Shown here in pieces: positions 1 to 7,669 of a DNA stretch of 19,363 nucleotides. The notes beneath the pieces were generated by a model. The model saw only the letters and a program-made list of their open reading frames with translations, made no database searches and was not told the origin of the DNA. The stretch lies in the NCBI GenBank assembly GCA_023423285.1, contig JAFAFV010000057.1:1-19363 (forward strand), read 5' to 3'. The first letter of the stretch is position 1. Each line of letters starts with the position of its first letter. The position numbers and the translations under genes are program-made. Source of the stretch: Bacteroidota bacterium (GTDB lineage Bacteria; Bacteroidota; Bacteroidia; Chitinophagales; Chitinophagaceae).

Positions 1-87
1 TTGTTTTGTTGATTTAGAAGAAACAAAAATAAGTAAATGATTAACAAAATTGGCAACTTCTAAAAATAAAAATCAGAAACTGGCAGA

Positions 88-115
88 TTTGGTTAAAACT
101 TTCGCATTAGCTTTG
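88..115 (+). promoter_or_regulatory. Bacteroidetes-type promoter for the GT39 gene
   Basis: A TTTG at 88-91 is followed after 16 bases by TAGCTTTG at 108-115, a perfect match to the Bacteroidetes -7 consensus TAnnTTTG. The spacing is slightly shorter than usual. The -7 element ends only 8 bases before the ATG at 124, so the transcript should have almost no 5' leader. The rest of 1-123 is AT-rich and shows no gene. Confidence 0.55.
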
Positions 116-123
116 TCGCTTAT

Positions 124-1833
124 ATGACAGGCAATTATTTTGAAGCACGGAATATTACCAGGGAGCGAAAACTGCTGTTATGGTTCATGCTGGGCTGGTT
201 CATCATCAATTGTTTGCAGGCATCTTTTCTGGGTCTTGATGGAGATGAAGCTTATTACTGGATGCTTTCGAGGCAGCCGTCCTGGGGTTATTTTGATCAC
301 CCGCCACTGGCGCCATTGCTAATTAACATTGGCGAGAGTATTGGCCACGGCCCTTTGTTTACAAGGCTTTCCACTATTATATTAAGCACGCTCACCATTC
401 CTTTTGTTTATGCAGCTTTACCCAACAGCCTCAAAAGCATTCGCTGGTTCTTACTGCTGTATGCAGGTGCTGTGGTTTTAAGCGTGTATGGTTTTATTAC
501 CACGCCCGATGCCCCACTTTTGTTTTTTTCTGCTGTATTTTTTTATGGCTACAAGCGTTTTTTAAAACAGGATAACTTTTTAAATACGCTCATCATGACC
601 GTTGCCATTACAGGTATGTTCTACAGCAAATACCACGGCATACTGCCGGTGGCATTCGTGGTACTCTCTAACCCAAGGTTGCTGCTCAATAAATTTTTCT
701 GGCTCATGGTCATCATGGTTACGCTACTTTTTTTGCCACACCTTTACTGGCAACACCAGCACGATTGGCCCACGGTTCGTTATCATTTGGTAGAAAGACT
801 TAGTAAGCAGTATCGCATTAATTTTACAACAGATTATATTTTGGGCCAATTACTCATTTGGGGCCCCATCATATCGCTGTTGTTTTTTTTCAAAGTCATC
901 AGCGTGCGGGTTAAGGATAAACTCAGCCGCGCACACCTTTTTAATTTTTCGGGCGTGCTCCTGTTCTTTGTAGTATCATCTTTTAAAAATACGGTGGAGC
1001 CGCACTGGACGCTGATTGCAGGTGTGTCCTACATCGTTCTGTTTATGACGCTCATTAGAAACAGTAGCTATAAATTCAGAGCGTTGTTTTTAAAACTGGC
1101 CTACGTCAATATCGGGCTAATCTTATTGGCTCGCGTATTGTTTCTGTTGCCTCAGTCACCTTTTCATTTATTAAAACATTACAGCTCTTTTTTTTGGGGA
1201 AAAGAATGGGCAAAAGATATTTACGCGAAAGCAGGAGGCAAGCCCGTGGTGTTTACCAATGCATACGCCACAGCGTCGTTGTATAATTTTTATCATCCTG
1301 ATGCCACGGCTTATGGCTACAGCACCAGGCAGTACCGCAAAACCAATTTCTCTTTAAGTACGCTCGACTGCGCTTTTGATGGAAAAGAGGTACTGATCTT
1401 TACAGAGCAGGCGTTGAGCGCCGATACTTCGTTAAAAGTCCGTTCCCGGTATAGGAACGGCTACCTCATTCCCGTGCAATACAAATGTATTAACGCGCTT
1501 AAAATAAAAGCCATCAGTTTACCTAAGCAATTAAAGGCCGGCGAAACAGGCATGGCAATCATTGAGCTTGAAAACACAGGCAACAGGCCTGTTGAGGCGC
1601 AGGAGTTGAAAGTTGATTATGCGTTCTTTATTTCCAAGTTCAATTTTATCAATTCAACAAATGCCTTTATCCTGCCTGATGCAGTATTAGAGCCGGGATA
1701 TAAAAGGCGCATCAGTTTACCGCTTACTGCCCCGCCTGTGGCTGATGATTATAAAATTCTTTTCTCTATTGTAAACGGTATATTGCCGGGTAATTTTGCC
1801 AGCGATTTCTACAATATTAAAGTGGTTGAATAA
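124..1833 (+). CDS. GT39/ArnT-like membrane glycosyltransferase
   Basis: The 569-residue product is a polytopic inner-membrane protein of the PMT_2/ArnT type (GT39 family), which transfers a sugar from a polyprenyl-phosphate donor to a lipid or protein acceptor on the periplasmic face. After the first membrane segment (about residues 17-33) it has GLDGDEAYYW with the acidic pair D41-E42, the expected catalytic loop, then YFDHPPL, both typical of the family. Repeated hydrophobic segments run to about residue 350. From about residue 470 the sequence becomes soluble and beta-rich (LKAGETGMAIIELENTGNRP), resembling a CARDB/Ig-like domain; this tail is not standard in ArnT. The ATG at 124 is chosen because it lies just after the -7 element and is followed by a charged N-terminus before the first membrane segment. 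Donor and acceptor cannot be told from sequence. It stands alone, upstream of secA on the same strand but with a separate promoter. Confidence 0.8.
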   Translation: MTGNYFEARNITRERKLLLWFMLGWFIINCLQASFLGLDGDEAYYWMLSRQPSWGYFDHPPLAPLLINIGESIGHGPLFTRLSTIILSTLTIPFVYAALPNSLKSIRWFLLLYAGAVVLSVYGFITTPDAPLLFFSAVFFYGYKRFLKQDNFLNTLIMTVAITGMFYSKYHGILPVAFVVLSNPRLLLNKFFWLMVIMVTLLFLPHLYWQHQHDWPTVRYHLVERLSKQYRINFTTDYILGQLLIWGPIISLLFFFKVISVRVKDKLSRAHLFNFSGVLLFFVVSSFKNTVEPHWTLIAGVSYIVLFMTLIRNSSYKFRALFLKLAYVNIGLILLARVLFLLPQSPFHLLKHYSSFFWGKEWAKDIYAKAGGKPVVFTNAYATASLYNFYHPDATAYGYSTRQYRKTNFSLSTLDCAFDGKEVLIFTEQALSADTSLKVRSRYRNGYLIPVQYKCINALKIKAISLPKQLKAGETGMAIIELENTGNRPVEAQELKVDYAFFISKFNFINSTNAFILPDAVLEPGYKRRISLPLTAPPVADDYKILFSIVNGILPGNFASDFYNIKVVE

Positions 1834-1902
1834 GAGGAAATTTTTTGAATAGATTGGCCGGTCAATAGTAATATTTTAACCAAAAGCCTGATCTCTAATG
1901 CT

Positions 1903-1910
1903 TATCTTTG
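1903..1910 (+). promoter_or_regulatory. secA promoter -7 element
   Basis: TATCTTTG at 1903-1910 is a perfect TAnnTTTG, in the common Bacteroidetes context TTATCTTTGCAC. No clear TTG -33 element is seen at 19-21 bases upstream. Transcription would start near 1915-1919, giving secA a leader of about 165 nt. The region 1834-1902 holds nothing else I recognise. Confidence 0.55.
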
Positions 1911-1958
1911 CACACCCTGCCAAATTGGCTTGCTGGCGTTGTAGCATTGTTTTTGAAC

Positions 1959-2072
1959 ATGTGTGATGTCAATTTTCCAATGATCACGCAGGAAACCGCA
2001 GCATGTGCATCGCCGACAAAGTTACAGGCCATGAATTCACAGGCAGCCCGGTCAACAAAAAAAGTACTTTAA
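1959..2072 (+). CDS. Possible 37-codon leader ORF upstream of secA
   Basis: An ATG at 1959 opens a 37-codon frame (starts MCDVNFPMITQE, ends RSTKKVL) whose TAA at 2070-2072 is 9 bases before the secA ATG. The same frame is open from 1899, and its upstream part would read LPNWLAGVVALFLN, which is hydrophobic, but only TTG or CTG codons could start that longer form. The ORF lies wholly inside the predicted secA leader. I recognise no family. It could be a translated leader peptide that couples to or senses secretion, as SecM does in enterobacteria, but it lacks a clear signal sequence from its ATG and lacks the SecM arrest motif. A frame of this length is not rare by chance, so the call is tentative. 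Confidence 0.25.
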   Translation: MCDVNFPMITQETAACASPTKLQAMNSQAARSTKKVL

Positions 2073-2081
2073 AAAGATATT

Positions 2082-5000
2082 ATGTTTGGATTTGTAACGA
2101 AAATGTTTGGCGGTAGTAAATCAGAAAAAGACGCCAAAAAACTTCAACCCACCGTACAAAAAGTCAATCAATTTTTTGATCAATATCAGTCCATCAGCAA
2201 CGATGAGTTGCGGGGTAAAACACAGCAGTTCCGCCAGCGAATTAAAGAGCATCTTACAGCCATTGACAAACAGATTGCTGAGCTAAATGCTAAAGCTGAA
2301 AGCCTTACGCATACCGAACTGATTGAAAAAGATGCTATTTATAAGCAGGTAGACGAACTGATAAAAGACCGCGATAAAGAGATAGAAAAAGTACTGGAAG
2401 AAATTTTACCCGAAGCTTTTGCCGTGGTGAAAGAAACCGCGCGCAGATTTAAGGAAAACACAGACATTGCGGCTACCGCAACGGATTACGACCGTGAGTT
2501 GAGCGTAACTAAAAGTGAATACGTATCCATTAACGGTGACCAGTCAGTGTTTAAAAATACCTGGACGGCTGCCGGAGGAAAAGTTACCTGGAACATGGTG
2601 CATTACGATGTGCAGTTAATTGGAGGCGCGGTATTACACTCAGGCAAAATTGCCGAAATGGCAACGGGTGAGGGTAAAACGCTCGTATCTACACTTCCGG
2701 CTTATCTAAATGCACTGGCTGGCGAGGGTGTGCATATTGTAACCGTGAACGACTATTTAGCCCGTCGTGACCAGGAATGGAACGGCCCCATCTTTGAATG
2801 GCTGGGCCTGCGTGTAGATTGTATTGACAAGCATCAGCCCAACAGTGAAGCCAGGAGAAACGCTTACCTGGCAGATATTACCTATGGTACCAACAATGAA
2901 TTTGGGTTTGACTACCTGCGAGACAACATGGTGCACACTGCCAGCGAAATGGTTCAGCGCAAGCATCATTATGCCATGGTGGATGAGGTGGATAGCGTAT
3001 TAATTGACGATGCGCGTACGCCGCTCATCATTTCCGGCCCTGTAGATAAAGGCGATGACCAGCAATACCATATTCACAAACCGCGTGTACAGCAGCTTTA
3101 TCAGGAGCAGGAGCGTATTGTTAGGCACGAACTGAACGAGGCCCGCCGCCTTTTTGAAAAAGGGGAAGACGATCCTAAAACCGGCGGCTTGCACCTGTAC
3201 CGTGCTTACAGGGGTTTGCCAAAATATGGCCCGCTGATCAAATTTTTAAGCGAACCAGGCGTAAAAGTAAAAATGCAAAAAGCAGAAAACTTTTACCTGC
3301 AGGAGCAGGAAAAGAATATGCCGCTGGTGGACAGCGAACTGCTGTTTCGCATTGATGAAAAACACAACTCGGTAGACCTGACAGAAAAAGGCTTAACGGC
3401 CATTACCAAAGCGGGTGAAGACCCTGAGTTTTTTGTTTTACCCGATATTGGCGTAAAGCTGGCAGACGTGGAAAAAAGCGAAGCATCGGCTGATGAAAAA
3501 CTGAAACAGAAAGAAGCCATTCTCAACGATTATACCAATAAGGCTGACCGCATACATACCGTGCAGCAATTATTAAAAGCTTATTCATTGTTTGAAAAAG
3601 ATGATGAATACGTGGTGATTGATGGCGCTATTAAAATTGTGGACGAGCAAACGGGCCGTATTATGGAAGGCCGCCGTTACTCAGACGGGTTGCACCAGGC
3701 GCTTGAGGCCAAAGAAAATGTGAAGATTGAAGCAGCCACGCAAACCTATGCCACCATCACACTGCAAAACTTTTTCCGTATGTACCACAAGCTGGCGGGT
3801 ATGACGGGTACTGCCGAAACAGAAGCAGGCGAGTTTTGGAGCATTTATAAGCTGGATGTAGTTTCCATTCCTACCAACGTTCCTATCATTAGAAACGATA
3901 TGCAGGACCTGGTGTACAAAACTAAGCGTGAAAAATACAAAGCAGTTATTGACGAAATTGAAAAAATGCGCGAGGCAGGAAGGCCGGTGCTGGTGGGCAC
4001 CACTTCGGTTGAAATAAGTGAACTCCTCAGCCGGATGCTACAGCAAAAACGCATTCCGCACAACGTGCTTAACGCCAAGCAGCACTCGCGGGAGGCGCAG
4101 GTGGTTGCAGAAGCTGGCTTGCCCGGGGCAGTTACCATTGCCACAAACATGGCTGGTCGTGGTACCGATATTAAATTGGGGCCTGGCGTAAAAGAGGCCG
4201 GTGGCCTTGCTATTATTGGTACGGAAAGGCATGAAAGCCGCCGGGTAGACAGACAGTTGCGCGGCCGTGCGGGCAGGCAGGGCGACCCGGGCAGTTCGCT
4301 TTTCTTTGTATCGCTTGAAGATGATCTGATGCGCATGTTTGGCAGCGAAAGAATTGCCGGCATGATGGACAAACTGGGCTATAAAGAAGGCGATGTGATC
4401 CAGCACAGCATGATCAGCAACAGCATTCAAAGAGCGCAAAAGAAAGTGGAAGAAAACAACTTTGGCATTCGTAAGCGTTTGCTGGAGTATGATGATGTAA
4501 TGAACAAGCAGCGTAATGCTATATACGAAAGGCGCAACCACGCGCTGTTTGGTGAAAGATTGTCGCTTGACCTTGATAATGCTTTCTTCATCGTGGCAGA
4601 AAGCCTGGTAAACTCGTTCAGGGAGCAGGAAGATTACGAAGGCTTTAAACTGGCTTGTATTGTGAATTTTGGAATGGATACGACCATTACACCGGAAGAG
4701 TTCAGGAGTAAAGATGAAAGCAAACTGATGGATAGGTTGTACGCTGAGGCCACTCAAAAGTATAACGAGCGTGTGGACATGCTGAGCAGGGAAGCCGTTC
4801 CGGTTTTTAAAGACATCAGGACAACACAGGGCAGCCATATTGAGAATGTGATTGTTCCGTTTACCGATGGCCGCAAAACCATTAACGTGCTGGCACCGCT
4901 TGATAAAACGATTGAGACCAATGGCAAGGAACTGGTATCAAGCATGGAAAAATCCATTACGTTATCAGTAATTGATGATGGTTGGAAAGAGCACCTGCGC

Positions 5001-5405
5001 GCCATGGATGATTTGAAACAAAGTGTTCAAACGGCTTACCTTGAGCAAAAAGACCCGTTGGTAATTTTTAAAGTGGAAGCGTTCCAACTGTTCAACAGCA
5101 TGAGCACCGGTTTGAATAAAGATATTATTGGTTTTCTTACACAGGCAAACCTGCCGGTACAGCAGCAAAGCAATATACGCGAAGGCCGCGAGCAAAAAAC
5201 TGATTACAGTAAAATGCGCAGCAATAAAGCACAGGTAGACGCGGCGGGTGATGATTATGGGGCTAATGAAAATGATTATTTCGATCCGTCAGGCGCAGCC
5301 GTGAAACAGGAGCCCGTGCGTGTGGCGCCAAAAATTGGTCGTAATGACGCATGCCCTTGTGGTAGCGGCAAAAAATACAAAAACTGCCACGGCAAAGGCG
5401 GGTAG
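2082..5405 (+). CDS. secA: Preprotein translocase ATPase SecA
   Basis: This is the ATP-driven motor that pushes unfolded preproteins through SecYEG. At 1107 residues it is longer than the roughly 840-900 residues of E. coli or Bacillus SecA, as is usual in Bacteroidetes. Visible motifs are Walker A MATGEGKT (193-200), the DEAD-box-like VDEVD (300-304) followed by SVLIDDARTPLIISG, TGTAETEAGEFWSIYKLDV, TNMAGRGTDIKLG, and the helicase motif RQLRGRAGRQGDPGSS. The C-terminus ends in a zinc-binding SecB/ribosome-contact motif with C1091, C1093, C1102 and H1103. Extra length is in a charged helical segment near residues 60-110 and in a block after residue 310 that is rich in Glu/Arg/Lys. The ATG at 2082 gives the usual short N-terminal MFGF helix. 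No Shine-Dalgarno is present. It is monocistronic, with its own promoter and terminator. Confidence 0.98.
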   Translation: MFGFVTKMFGGSKSEKDAKKLQPTVQKVNQFFDQYQSISNDELRGKTQQFRQRIKEHLTAIDKQIAELNAKAESLTHTELIEKDAIYKQVDELIKDRDKEIEKVLEEILPEAFAVVKETARRFKENTDIAATATDYDRELSVTKSEYVSINGDQSVFKNTWTAAGGKVTWNMVHYDVQLIGGAVLHSGKIAEMATGEGKTLVSTLPAYLNALAGEGVHIVTVNDYLARRDQEWNGPIFEWLGLRVDCIDKHQPNSEARRNAYLADITYGTNNEFGFDYLRDNMVHTASEMVQRKHHYAMVDEVDSVLIDDARTPLIISGPVDKGDDQQYHIHKPRVQQLYQEQERIVRHELNEARRLFEKGEDDPKTGGLHLYRAYRGLPKYGPLIKFLSEPGVKVKMQKAENFYLQEQEKNMPLVDSELLFRIDEKHNSVDLTEKGLTAITKAGEDPEFFVLPDIGVKLADVEKSEASADEKLKQKEAILNDYTNKADRIHTVQQLLKAYSLFEKDDEYVVIDGAIKIVDEQTGRIMEGRRYSDGLHQALEAKENVKIEAATQTYATITLQNFFRMYHKLAGMTGTAETEAGEFWSIYKLDVVSIPTNVPIIRNDMQDLVYKTKREKYKAVIDEIEKMREAGRPVLVGTTSVEISELLSRMLQQKRIPHNVLNAKQHSREAQVVAEAGLPGAVTIATNMAGRGTDIKLGPGVKEAGGLAIIGTERHESRRVDRQLRGRAGRQGDPGSSLFFVSLEDDLMRMFGSERIAGMMDKLGYKEGDVIQHSMISNSIQRAQKKVEENNFGIRKRLLEYDDVMNKQRNAIYERRNHALFGERLSLDLDNAFFIVAESLVNSFREQEDYEGFKLACIVNFGMDTTITPEEFRSKDESKLMDRLYAEATQKYNERVDMLSREAVPVFKDIRTTQGSHIENVIVPFTDGRKTINVLAPLDKTIETNGKELVSSMEKSITLSVIDDGWKEHLRAMDDLKQSVQTAYLEQKDPLVIFKVEAFQLFNSMSTGLNKDIIGFLTQANLPVQQQSNIREGREQKTDYSKMRSNKAQVDAAGDDYGANENDYFDPSGAAVKQEPVRVAPKIGRNDACPCGSGKKYKNCHGKGG

Positions 5406-5457
5406 GCGCTGTAAGTTTTTTGATTGGAAGAGAGGTAAGCTATTTTAATATATTCAC

Positions 5458-5492
5458 AATCCCCTGGAGCAAAGGTTTTTGGGGATTTTTTT
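5458..5492 (+). terminator. Intrinsic terminator of secA
   Basis: AATCCCC (5458-5464) and GGGGATT (5481-5487) form a 7-bp stem, directly followed by a run of T up to 5492. It lies about 50 bases after the secA stop codon. On the opposite strand the hairpin lacks a T-run, so it should not stop the convergent sulfur operon. Confidence 0.85.
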
Positions 5493-5524
5493 GTTGGGAT
5501 GGGTTGATGCTACTATAAATGGTT

Positions 5525-6025
5525 TTAGTGAGGAAGTTTTTCTCTTAAAAAGCCGTAAACCCAGGTTCCTGCTATGGCACTCAATAGCGTGATGCTGATC
5601 ACAGTTGCGCCTATACCAATTTGTGCAAATAACGGACCGGGACATGCCCCTGTAATTGCCCAGCCAAATCCAAAAATTAAACCACCATAGATCTGTCCTT
5701 TATTAAACTTTTTGATCGGAATTTTGATTGGTTCTCCATAAATGGTTTTGATGTTGAACTTCTTAATCAGGAAAACGGAAAGCATGCCTACAACAACCGC
5801 ACTGCCAATGATTCCATACATGTGGAAAGACTGTAGGCGAAACATTTCCTGTATGCGAAACCAACTGATGACTTCTGCTTTTACGAACACAATGCCAAAT
5901 AAAATTCCTACAACTAAGTATTTCAAATTGTGATACCACTTATGTTCCAAGCTGCTTTCGTTCACGCACATTGCGTCCAGTTCACGAAGTTGTAAATCTT
6001 TTTCTATGTCTATGCCTTGTTGCAT
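5525..6025 (-). CDS. YeeE/YedE-family half-transporter (DUF6691 type)
   Basis: The 166-residue protein is a multi-pass membrane protein with about four helices and carries the YeeE/YedE signature GFGWAITGACPGPLFAQIG, with C128 in GACPGP. In full-length YeeE/TsuA, which imports thiosulfate by passing it between conserved cysteines, this motif lies in the second half of the protein. Here it is a separate gene, and its partner half is the gene just upstream, 12 bases away. The N-terminal ~30 residues are soluble and charged, so the true start could be the internal Met at residue 19 (base 5971). It is the last gene of the sulfur operon. The substrate is inferred to be thiosulfate or a related sulfur compound; selectivity is not readable from sequence. 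Confidence 0.8.
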   Translation of the reverse strand: MQQGIDIEKDLQLRELDAMCVNESSLEHKWYHNLKYLVVGILFGIVFVKAEVISWFRIQEMFRLQSFHMYGIIGSAVVVGMLSVFLIKKFNIKTIYGEPIKIPIKKFNKGQIYGGLIFGFGWAITGACPGPLFAQIGIGATVISITLLSAIAGTWVYGFLREKLPH

Positions 6026-6037
6026 TTGTTGTTGTGA

Positions 6038-6601
6038 TTAAAGTGAAAGAATTAAAGGTAGAATGAGGTTAGCCATAATGAAACCGCCAATCATAAAACT
6101 GACGGTCGCGATCAATGACGGAAGTTGTAAGTTGGACAATCCCATAATGGCATGCCCGCTTGTGCAACCGCCAGCATAACGTGTGCCGAAGCCTACTAAA
6201 AAACCTCCGGCAACCATAATCAAAAATCCCTTCAGCGTAAACAATGACTGCCAATTTATGATGTCTTCCGGAACAAGGCTATTGAAGTTTATAATGCCGT
6301 AACCAGCCAATTCCGCTGCTAATTTTGGATTGACTTCAACAGGATGAGGATTCGACATAAGGTTGATTGCTATTGCCCCGCCTAAAAAAATACCGAACAC
6401 AAAAACCAGGTTCCATACTTCTTTTTTCCAATTGTACTGAAAGAAGGGAATATTGGCAGGAATACATGAAGCGCAAATGTGACGCAAGGACGAGCTGATG
6501 CCAAAAGATTTGTTGCCAATGATTAAAAGCGCAGGAACAGTTAAACCAATTAAGGGGCCCGCCACATACCAGGGCCAGGGCTGCTTTAGAAACTCTATCA
6601 T
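6038..6601 (-). CDS. YeeE/YedE-family half-transporter (thiosulfate-type)
   Basis: The 187-residue membrane protein has the family signature GTRYAGGCTSGHAIMGLSNL with C146, and an earlier cysteine pair, C43 and C46 (RHICASCIP), in a loop between the first and second helices. YeeE-family importers move thiosulfate through a path of conserved cysteines, so these residues are the expected substrate-contact sites. Together with the downstream DUF6691 gene it would make the two halves of one transporter. It follows the DUF6132 gene after an 88-base gap that contains a long inverted repeat, so it may be expressed at a different level from the upstream genes. I am sure of the family; the exact substrate is inference. 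Confidence 0.85.
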   Translation of the reverse strand: MIEFLKQPWPWYVAGPLIGLTVPALLIIGNKSFGISSSLRHICASCIPANIPFFQYNWKKEVWNLVFVFGIFLGGAIAINLMSNPHPVEVNPKLAAELAGYGIINFNSLVPEDIINWQSLFTLKGFLIMVAGGFLVGFGTRYAGGCTSGHAIMGLSNLQLPSLIATVSFMIGGFIMANLILPLILSL

Positions 6602-6642
6602 TTTTGTTTTTAATTATTTTTTAATCACGACTGCACCGGGGG

Positions 6643-6677
6643 TATAAACCTAGCGATGCAGAAATATCAGGTTTATA
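6643..6677. repeat. Intergenic inverted repeat in the sulfur operon
   Basis: TATAAACCT (6643-6651) and AGGTTTATA (6669-6677) are perfect 9-base inverted arms separated by 17 bases. The site lies between the DUF6132 and YeeE genes. Neither strand has a T-run after it, so it is not an intrinsic terminator. It could be an mRNA-stabilising or processing hairpin, or a protein-binding site giving the YeeE pair its own promoter control. Confidence 0.5.
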
Positions 6678-6689
6678 TTTCCTGAAATC

Positions 6690-6896
6690 TTATTCTGTCT
6701 TTTCTTTGTCTTTTTGAAACATTGAGAACAAAAGTCCGCCCATAATTGAGCCGTAAATGGTGCTGTTAGCGGGGTTTGAAGTGATTGCACAAGTTCCTGA
6801 AATGCAGCCTACTTGCTGCCAATAAAAATACCCTGCTACTGCTCCCAAAAATACACCAATAATGATGAGTAAATATTTTTTGCTGAAATTCTTCAT
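6690..6896 (-). CDS. DUF6132 family small membrane protein
   Basis: From the ATG at 6896 the product has 68 residues: a basic start MKNFSKKYLLIIIG, one hydrophobic segment, the cysteine-bearing GCISGTCAITSNPANSTIYGS, and a second hydrophobic segment. This pattern matches DUF6132, a short family common in Bacteroidetes sulfur loci with no established biochemical role. The two cysteines spaced C-x4-C are the obvious candidates for thiol or persulfide chemistry. An alternative ATG at 6914 (MQNKQVMKNF) is separated by one base from the stop of the preceding gene and would suit translational coupling. I prefer 6896 because family members begin close to the first membrane segment. Confidence 0.7.
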   Translation of the reverse strand: MKNFSKKYLLIIIGVFLGAVAGYFYWQQVGCISGTCAITSNPANSTIYGSIMGGLLFSMFQKDKEKTE

Positions 6897-6915
6897 AACT
6901 TGCTTATTCTGCATT

Positions 6916-7113
6916 TTATTTTGTTTTGCGAACAGGCACATTACAACCAGACGCACCGCAACAACCAGTATTCAGTATGGGCATGAGCGAAAATAGTACA
7001 CCTGCACCAACAAATAGCCAATCTCTAACAACAATGCCTTGCACAATGATAAAAATGCCCAAAGCTAATCGCAGCACCCGCATAAAGTTCCAACCCTTCA
7101 GATAGTTTGTCAT
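6916..7113 (-). CDS. DUF2892 (YgaP-type) membrane protein with Cys-rich tail
   Basis: This 65-residue protein has two hydrophobic segments of the DUF2892 type (MRVLRLALGIFIIVQGIVV, then WLFVGAGVLFSLMPIL), followed by a short cytoplasmic tail GCCGASGCNVP. In E. coli YgaP a rhodanese domain is fused to such a membrane hairpin. Here the rhodanese is a separate gene two genes upstream. The three clustered cysteines in the tail could accept sulfane sulfur or bind a metal (inference). Its ATG overlaps the stop of the preceding DUF2892 gene as ATGA (7110-7113), so the two are translationally coupled. Confidence 0.8.
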   Translation of the reverse strand: MTNYLKGWNFMRVLRLALGIFIIVQGIVVRDWLFVGAGVLFSLMPILNTGCCGASGCNVPVRKTK

Positions 7114-7319
7114 TGCTTTTTCTTTTTAATGGTGTTGATGCCAAATGGCAAATACAATGGGCAGAAACTGATAAACGATGTGAGCAATAACACTACGGCT
7201 AAAATACCAAGCACGGTTGCCAACGTTCCTGAGATGACATTTGTAAAATACAAAACGCCAATTAAAACTGCAATAAGTATACGAAATACTTTGTCTGTTG
7301 TTCCCATATTATTTTTCAT
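7110..7319 (-). CDS. DUF2892 (YgaP-type) membrane protein
   Basis: The 69-residue product begins KNNMGTTDKVFRILIAVLIG, the standard DUF2892 opening, then has two transmembrane segments and the conserved CPLYLPFGINT near the C-terminus, ending in a basic tail. It is the membrane-hairpin domain found fused to rhodanese in YgaP. The start lies 5 bases after the stop of the upstream rhodanese gene, and its end overlaps the next DUF2892 gene by 4 bases. The likely role is membrane anchoring of the rhodanese or helping sulfur species to cross the membrane; neither is proven by the sequence. Confidence 0.85.
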   Translation of the reverse strand: MKNNMGTTDKVFRILIAVLIGVLYFTNVISGTLATVLGILAVVLLLTSFISFCPLYLPFGINTIKKKKQ

Positions 7320-7324
7320 TCCTA

Positions 7325-7642
7325 TTATTGTTTAGTTATTTGATCTACATTTTGCCACGTTTTACCATTGATTACATTTTGAAAACCATTTTGTTCCAAA
7401 ATACTTTTTGCCTGACTGCTGCGGGCACCACTTCTGCAAAAAACAACGATGTTTTTCTTGTTTTTAAATTTGGATAACTGGCTCGATATTTTGTCTAACG
7501 GAATATTTACAGCACCTTTTACGCTGCCTCCCGAAAATTCGCCAGGTGTGCGAACGTCTACTAAAAACGCACCATTTTTTACAACTTCTGTTAATGCGCT
7601 GTTGTCTGTTGGTGCAAACATATTTTTGAAAATTCCAAACAT
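7325..7642 (-). CDS. Single-domain rhodanese-like sulfurtransferase
   Basis: The 105-residue cytoplasmic protein is a single rhodanese domain. It has the N-terminal signature FLVDVRTPGEFSGGSVKGAVNIPL and the active-site loop CRSGARSS with the catalytic C69, so it should be able to carry a persulfide. Single-domain rhodaneses of this size (PspE/GlpE class) transfer sulfane sulfur to thiols or other acceptors. It starts 27 bases after the MBL-rhodanese gene and is tightly followed by two DUF2892 genes, so rhodanese plus DUF2892 here looks like YgaP split into separate polypeptides. Confidence 0.92.
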   Translation of the reverse strand: MFGIFKNMFAPTDNSALTEVVKNGAFLVDVRTPGEFSGGSVKGAVNIPLDKISSQLSKFKNKKNIVVFCRSGARSSQAKSILEQNGFQNVINGKTWQNVDQITKQ

Positions 7643-7669
7643 TATTGATACTGTTTTATTATGATTAAA

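Noticed and set aside
4038..4838. 266-codon minus-strand frame inside secA
   Set aside because: It lies opposite conserved SecA motifs and has no family resemblance; it is a shadow of the secA codon pattern.
5454..5492. secA terminator acting on both strands for the convergent sulfur operon
   Set aside because: On the minus strand the stem is not followed by a T-run, so it should work only for secA.
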